Origin: an uncultured Burkholderiales bacterium
GTDB taxonomy: Bacteria; Pseudomonadota; Gammaproteobacteria; Burkholderiales; Burkholderiaceae_C
Reading direction: 5' to 3'
Length of the DNA stretch: 9,066 nucleotides
Assembly: GCA_903926695.1 (NCBI GenBank)
Contig: CAIYKK010000362.1
Span: 1-9,066, forward strand
The translations under genes and the position numbers were made by a program. Every line of letters begins with the position of its first letter. Position 1 is the first letter of the stretch. The notes beneath the pieces are model-generated. The model did no database searches. It was not told where the DNA came from and was given only the letters and a program-made list of their open reading frames with translations. Shown here piece by piece: positions 4,958 through 9,066 of the stretch.

Positions 4958-7900
4958 TCAGCCCATGCGGTAGGTTGTGTACACGTTTGCAGTAGCGGAC
5001 TTGACGCTGCGGAACGGCACGGAAGCCCCGGCTGCAATCACCAGCGTCCCGGCAACAATCGAGTGTCCTGTTCCCACCGCCAGGGTGCAGGAAAAAGCCG
5101 ACTGGTTGATCAGCGACCAGTTCACGGATTCGCCAGCTTTTGCGGTTGGCAAGGCAGTGCTCATCAGGGTGCCGGTTGGCAATGTAAGCACGATGGCTGC
5201 TGTCGGGGCGCTCGTGACAATCTGGCTGATCAGTGCTGCGGCCGTCAGGGTCGATGTCGTGTTCGCCGCAGTTGGAGCGCCCTGAAAAGTTGCGGCCGCA
5301 ATTTTTGCAGTCAGCTCTGACTGCACCCATGCAGCCGAAACGATGCGTGTGGAGTTGTCTGCTGCGGCCGGGGCCGTGCAGCTTGCCTGGTTCAGCGTCA
5401 GCACTGCGGCAACTCCATTGTTGCGCGCCAAAATCTGACTGCCGTCAAATGCGAGATTCGGCCCTGTCGTCGTGCCCGTCTGCAGCGCATGTGTCGTGGA
5501 CACTGCAGACGCCACTGTTGTTTCTGTGGCGCGCACCGAGTCAATCCGCGCTCCACCGGCTATTTGCAGCTGCGTGACGCCATCATCCGTTGTAGTGCCC
5601 AGCAGCAGGTTGCCTGCGAAATAATTCTTGTTTGCCGACCCTGCTTGATAAAAGCCCCAGTTTGCAACCCCTGCCAAAAGTCCGGGAATATAAATCCCGT
5701 ACTGCGTTGTAATGGTCTGGTTTACGCCTTTCAGATAATCATTAACGCGGAGGCTCTGGATTGACGTGGTCGTGTACGCGGCAGCGCCGTCTGCGCCTCG
5801 CAGCGCGATGTATGCGCCGTAATGGACCGAGGTGCAAGACTCAGAGCACATACTATTTTCATAATATCCATATTGCCCTGTGCCCAGTCCGGCGTTTCGA
5901 TAGCGATTCCAAAAACTCACATTAGAGCTTGTGGAATCCGTGCCAGTGTGGATTTGGCCCTTGAAAACCCAAAGACCAGACGCAGCCGCAGTTGCCCGGA
6001 TATTGCCGTCGCCATCAGACAGGATGATGGTGCCATTGGTAGCGCCCGCGCCGTCGTTGCTGCCCAGCACAACAACAGCGCGCGCGGTGGCGGGCAGGGC
6101 GTAGCCAGCGCCGTAGCCGATCAAAATGTTGCGGTCGCCGCTGTTGGTGCCGCCTGCGCTTTTGCCGACCACCGTGTTTTCGTTGCCGGTCATGTTGACG
6201 CCAGCTTGTGCGCCAAAAACCGCGTTGTCTGCCCCCGCCATGTTTGCGCCCGCGCCGGTCCCGGCTACGGTGTTGTTTGTGCAAGCTGCGCCTGCAGCGT
6301 ATTGCATGGCCTGTTGGCCCAGGGCCACATTGCCATCGCCAACTGGCGTGAGCGTGCCGAGCGCCCCAGACAGTGCCACGTCCCCAAGCGCCAGGTTAAA
6401 GTTTGCAGTCGTGATCGCCATGCCAGCGCTGCGGCCAGTTGCCACATTTCCCGAGCCCACAGTCACTTTTTTGAGGGCGTACTGCCCGGCAGCGACATTT
6501 CCCACTGCCGTGGTGGCATAGCGCAGCGTGTCGGTGCCGATTGCGACGTTTTCTATTTTTGAGGAGCCTGCAGTAGCCAGCGCGTTGACGCCGATGGCAA
6601 TGTTATGCGTCCCGAACGTCGCATCGACGCCGCCGGTGCTTGAGTCGCCGATAGAGTAGTTGTCTTGTGTCACGTCGCCGCGCATCAAAACGCCATCGGC
6701 GGTGTCCTGCAGCACCTTACCAGTGCTGCTTTTGACCTGCAGCCCATAAGCGGCACCTACACCTACACCATAGCCCAGGCGGATGCGCTCGACGCCGGTG
6801 GAGAAAATCGAGATCCGTTTATTTGTCGCATCGAGAACTACGCCATTGCCGGATGTCCCCGCCGTGATCGAGGAGCTGGCCGCCATTGTGAACGCGCCCA
6901 GGTGCGTCGTTTGCAGCGTTCCGGGGATGGAAGTCAAGCTGACTTGCGCCGATGCGCCGCCGCCGGTCAGCGTGCCGTCTGCAGCCAGGGCGATGGCGTT
7001 GTTGAGCACGCTCACCGACGGTGCGGCACTTGCGGTCGAAAGGTTTGTAGGCACCGAGGACACGTTAATCCCCCACGTCGCGCCTGCAGTAGCGTCAAGT
7101 GCGCCAACATACCCGTAGTCTGACAAAGATTTTGGCGTTGAACTGGTCGATACACCCGTCAGGTTTCCGTTAATCACCGAAAAGCTCATGTCCACCCAGG
7201 CGTTAGGGTCAGCAAAGACTGCACCCTGATAGACCTCTGCGCCGTTCCCTTCGCCGCAAGCGCCTATGCCGACCAGAACATAGGCGCCACGGTACATAAA
7301 GTTCGCCGAGCCGAATACGGATTTGCTAGCTCCGTGGCGGTACATGGCTTCCGCAAGCCCACCCGTGAGCCTATTGTTCTTTGGCTCATCGTAGCTGTAC
7401 ACAGCAACGATGTAATCGCTACCGATGGCATTCAGCGCTTCCGCCATATTGCCGGGGTTCGCCCCTCCGGCTAACGTGTTGTAGTTGCCCACAAAGGTCA
7501 CCACTCCGGTAGCACGGGAAATCTTGACGACGGTGTACATAGCCCCTTGGCCCGTGATCATTTCACCCGTTGTTGCGTTGTACAGCCCTGCGGAGATTGG
7601 CGCTGTGGTCGCAGAAAGCCCAAAAGATGCCACCCGGAATGTCTTCAACCCCATTCCCGGTAGCGTGACAGTCCCACCGCCAGCGCCACTCAGCGTCCCC
7701 GCCGCTGACAATGTGATGGCATTGTTCTGGATGCTTTCAGAACCGGTCAACGCTGAAAGGTTCGCAGGGCGCTTGCTTGACTTGGACCAGTCGGAGCCGG
7801 GCAAGGTGTCAAGCACTGAGGCCGAGTATTGGTTGGCGCCCGTGCCTGGCGTCAGGACCGTGGGGTCAAACGACAGCGCCCAGCCGGTTTCCCACAGGGT

Positions 7901-8635
7901 TCGGCTGACGTTGCTGTAGCCCAAGAATACATCATGGACGCGCACCTGCGGATACGCCCACGTTTCTGTCGGAATGCCTACCCAGATGCAGCATTTTGTG
8001 CCGTCGTGCCCGAAGTAAACGGGGTACTCCACATTAGAGCCTCCCAGTATCTTGGCAGAGACGTTGAACCAGTTGCCGTTCTGGTAGTTGTACCCTCCGA
8101 TCTCAATCGTACACATCAGCCCGGTGGAATACTCATAGATGTCCACCGACAATCGCAGCATGGTGTTTGTCCATAGCTGTGGCAGTTTGATCTTGAGCGC
8201 CCCGGTGAGCAGCTGCGTCTGGGTGACCAGAATCCCACCTTGAGGAGCCATGATCAAATTGTCGGTGTTGTTGAGCACCTGGTATTCCCCAAGAGCTGCC
8301 CCTGCGCTGTCTGCCAGATTGACGCCGACTGTAGCGCCCACGGTCGCCCCTGGCGCTGCCGATGCCACGGGTGTGGCCGTGAGCTGGGCCAACACGTCGT
8401 AATCGGTCGGGTCGATTTCGCTCTGCAGGGCGTAGCGCACGTAATGCGCCGTGCCAGCGGCGAGGCCGATGATTTGCAGCGTCAAGTCTGCGCCGTTGTA
8501 CACCTGCGTCGCAGGGCCGGGCGTGAAGCCGTTGGTGGTGCTGCACCAGACGATCATGCCGACAAGATCATCGCGGCCGGGGTTGGTGACTTGGAGGGTG
8601 AGGGCGTTGCCGCCAGCGGTCAGGGTTGCGCTCAT
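4958..8635 (-). CDS. Large modular phage tail fibre / receptor-binding protein
   Basis: The 1225-residue structural protein is likely the distal host-recognition fibre. In order: a fibronectin III-like N-terminus (about 1-92); a domain common in tail fibres (about 125-255, LKIKLPQLWTNTMLRLSVDI, HDGTKCCIW, YPQVRVHDVFLGY); a tail motif NNAITLSAAGTLSGAGGG (304-321); an ILEI/FAM3-like domain (about 330-460, MAEALNAIGSDYIVAVYSYD and YRGAYVLVGIGACGEGNGAE); a second copy of the motif (NNAIALAADGTLTGGG, 545-560); about ten GN-type repeats (678-857); and a C-terminal knob (about 1000-1225) with NYFAGNLLLGTTTDDG, NSTRIVSAAWVQSEL and a YTTYRMG end. ATG 8635 follows the upstream stop by six bases, with an A-run instead of a Shine-Dalgarno, so translation is probably coupled. 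Confidence 0.9.
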   Translation of the reverse strand: MSATLTAGGNALTLQVTNPGRDDLVGMIVWCSTTNGFTPGPATQVYNGADLTLQIIGLAAGTAHYVRYALQSEIDPTDYDVLAQLTATPVASAAPGATVGATVGVNLADSAGAALGEYQVLNNTDNLIMAPQGGILVTQTQLLTGALKIKLPQLWTNTMLRLSVDIYEYSTGLMCTIEIGGYNYQNGNWFNVSAKILGGSNVEYPVYFGHDGTKCCIWVGIPTETWAYPQVRVHDVFLGYSNVSRTLWETGWALSFDPTVLTPGTGANQYSASVLDTLPGSDWSKSSKRPANLSALTGSESIQNNAITLSAAGTLSGAGGGTVTLPGMGLKTFRVASFGLSATTAPISAGLYNATTGEMITGQGAMYTVVKISRATGVVTFVGNYNTLAGGANPGNMAEALNAIGSDYIVAVYSYDEPKNNRLTGGLAEAMYRHGASKSVFGSANFMYRGAYVLVGIGACGEGNGAEVYQGAVFADPNAWVDMSFSVINGNLTGVSTSSTPKSLSDYGYVGALDATAGATWGINVSSVPTNLSTASAAPSVSVLNNAIALAADGTLTGGGASAQVSLTSIPGTLQTTHLGAFTMAASSSITAGTSGNGVVLDATNKRISIFSTGVERIRLGYGVGVGAAYGLQVKSSTGKVLQDTADGVLMRGDVTQDNYSIGDSSTGGVDATFGTHNIAIGVNALATAGSSKIENVAIGTDTLRYATTAVGNVAAGQYALKKVTVGSGNVATGRSAGMAITTANFNLALGDVALSGALGTLTPVGDGNVALGQQAMQYAAGAACTNNTVAGTGAGANMAGADNAVFGAQAGVNMTGNENTVVGKSAGGTNSGDRNILIGYGAGYALPATARAVVVLGSNDGAGATNGTIILSDGDGNIRATAAASGLWVFKGQIHTGTDSTSSNVSFWNRYRNAGLGTGQYGYYENSMCSESCTSVHYGAYIALRGADGAAAYTTTSIQSLRVNDYLKGVNQTITTQYGIYIPGLLAGVANWGFYQAGSANKNYFAGNLLLGTTTDDGVTQLQIAGGARIDSVRATETTVASAVSTTHALQTGTTTGPNLAFDGSQILARNNGVAAVLTLNQASCTAPAAADNSTRIVSAAWVQSELTAKIAAATFQGAPTAANTTSTLTAAALISQIVTSAPTAAIVLTLPTGTLMSTALPTAKAGESVNWSLINQSAFSCTLAVGTGHSIVAGTLVIAAGASVPFRSVKSATANVYTTYRMG
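6065..6604 (-). repeat. About ten GN-type peptide repeats within the tail fibre
   Basis: Residues 678-857 repeat the pattern N-(I/V/T)-x-x-G-x-x-A about every 16-22 residues (for example HNIAIGVNALATAG, ENVAIGTDTLRYAT, DNAVFGAQAGVNMTG, ENTVVGKSAGG). Such series are common in phage fibres and trimeric adhesins and are expected to fold as a left-handed beta-roll or helix shaft. The repeats are degenerate at the DNA level, so they are not recent duplications. Confidence 0.75.
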
Positions 8636-8641
8636 TTTTTT

Positions 8642-8884
8642 TTATGCAATCTTGGTGATGGTGATGGAAGAAATGGAAGAGGCCGGGCTGTAGTTATCGG
8701 ATTTGTCGCGCATGCGGCAGGCGGCCCGGTATGTCACGCCCGCCGTGCTGTACAGCGGCGCGGCGAACTTGGCCAGCGCAATGCTCGCGCTGGGCGTGGC
8801 GCTGCGCACGACCTGGCAATCGGGGTCTGACCAAAAGTTATCGGTGGTGCCCGACACGATGGCGTCGGGCGTGTCATCGCCGCC
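8642..8884 (-). CDS. C-terminal fragment of a phage tail protein, cut off at the CRISPR repeat
   Basis: Eighty residues are phage-derived (GGDDTPDAIVSGTTDNFW through SSISSITITKIA), ending at TAA 8642-8644, six bases before the tail fibre start. The frame can be read back to a GTG at 8888-8890, but that codon and the next lie inside a CRISPR repeat, so it is an accident of the junction and not the real start. The true gene should continue beyond 8884 in an uninterrupted phage genome. The residues YRAACRMRDKSDNYSPASSI resemble the end of a fibronectin-like or baseplate-adjacent domain. I cannot name the family. Its tight spacing to the fibre gene indicates one structural operon. Confidence 0.7.
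   Translation of the reverse strand, partial: GGDDTPDAIVSGTTDNFWSDPDCQVVRSATPSASIALAKFAAPLYSTAGVTYRAACRMRDKSDNYSPASSISSITITKIA
8853..8884 (+). other. Presumed 32-nt protospacer / spacer shared by the phage and the CRISPR array
   Basis: These 32 bases are in frame as phage coding sequence on the minus strand, yet directly abut a CRISPR repeat on the plus strand. Their length equals the two complete spacers, and CC at 8851-8852 matches the type I-F PAM for a spacer read in this orientation. This is what a phage protospacer recombined or assembled onto its own spacer would look like. Confidence 0.6.
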
Positions 8885-9064
8885 GTTCACTGCCGAATAG
8901 GCAGCTTAGAAATTGCGCACACACACCCGCCTGCACACACACGCGTTCACTGCCGAATAGGCAGCTTAGAAAATCATCACCGTTGGGCAAGCCTACGCCG
9001 CCATGTTCACTGCCGAATAGGCAGCTTAGAAAGGCGGGCGTCATTGCACGGCCAATCGTGATAC
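8885..9064 (+). CRISPR. Type I-F CRISPR array segment: three 28-bp repeats, two full spacers
   Basis: Identical 28-bp repeats lie at 8885-8912, 8945-8972 and 9005-9032. They begin GTTCACTGCC, contain the CTGCC-GAATA-GGCAG hairpin and end CTTAGAAA, matching the I-F (Ypest) consensus, so the crRNA sense is the plus strand. Spacers at 8913-8944 and 8973-9004 are both 32 nt. The first is CA-rich and of low complexity. The second, on its minus strand, reads as plausible coding sequence (GGVGLPNGDD). A third spacer may occupy 9033-9064, but the next two bases are CG where a repeat should start with GT. No leader is seen on the left, where it should be, and no cas gene is in the window. The array is therefore an internal or terminal segment, not a complete locus. 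Confidence 0.93.
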
Positions 9065-9066
9065 CG

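Noticed and set aside
4977..8546. Many long ORFs opposite or out of frame with the tail fibre (for example 5822-6562 plus, 8240-8830 plus, 6015-6284 minus)
   Set aside because: They lack ribosome binding sites and family motifs and are rich in Arg, Cys and His, as expected for shadow frames of GC-rich coding DNA.
8635..8643. A-run between the two tail genes as a programmed frameshift or slippage site
   Set aside because: The upstream stop codon TAA comes before the A-run on the minus strand, so slippage there could not bypass it.
8885..8890. GTG 8888-8890 as the true start of the gene ending at 8642
   Set aside because: The codon lies within the CRISPR repeat, so it arises from the junction. 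The gene is truncated.
8885..9064. A self-contained phage-encoded mini-CRISPR system
   Set aside because: There is no leader on the left, no cas gene, and the first repeat interrupts a phage gene at a protospacer-like boundary. A junction or chimera explains the data better, although it cannot be excluded.

Overview
The window looks like part of a temperate, tailed-phage genome from a beta-proteobacterial (Burkholderiales/Comamonadaceae-like) host, joined at its right end to a type I-F CRISPR array. The evidence is the mix of gene families: a P4-type tyrosine integrase, an AlpA-type regulator, a Rha/KilAC antirepressor and a long tail fibre. All recognisable phage genes are on the minus strand, so the text below follows transcription from right to left. 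Host assignment is an inference from protein style, not a database match.

Right end (8642-9066): the C-terminal 80 residues of a tail protein stop abruptly at 8884, where three perfect 28-bp type I-F repeats with two complete 32-nt spacers begin. The last 32 phage bases before the first repeat (8853-8884) are exactly one I-F spacer long and are preceded by CC (8851-8852), the I-F PAM on the spacer-sense strand. The phage therefore enters the array through what looks like its own protospacer. No leader and no cas gene is visible.

Structural end (4615-8635): a 1225-residue tail fibre is followed 13 bp later by a small coiled-coil protein with one C-terminal membrane segment. The fibre carries a fibronectin-like N-terminus, a common tail domain, an ILEI/FAM3-like domain between two copies of a tail motif, about ten GN-type beta repeats and a C-terminal knob.

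Attachment and integration region (3055-4614): a copy of the last 28 nt of an ssrA (tmRNA) gene sits between the tail operon and the integrase, followed by a strong terminator. Upstream of int lie 12-bp G-tract repeats with quadruplex potential. Because the ssrA fragment is flanked by phage DNA on both sides, it reads as an unrecombined attP. The phage is therefore either free (episomal or packaged), in a tandem array, or inserted somewhere other than ssrA.

Early/regulatory region (1-2993): three terminator-like hairpins precede alpA, which overlaps the antirepressor gene by 4 bp. Then come two sister iteron modules with the same layout but different 9-bp repeat units, a candidate replication origin. 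Next are a small Ash-like ORF overlapping an interleaved inverted-repeat structure, and a large membrane protein with Ala/Pro-rich octapeptide repeats that runs off the left edge.

The most interesting points are the protospacer/CRISPR junction combined with an unused attP, and the twin iteron modules whose repeat unit changed in concert.
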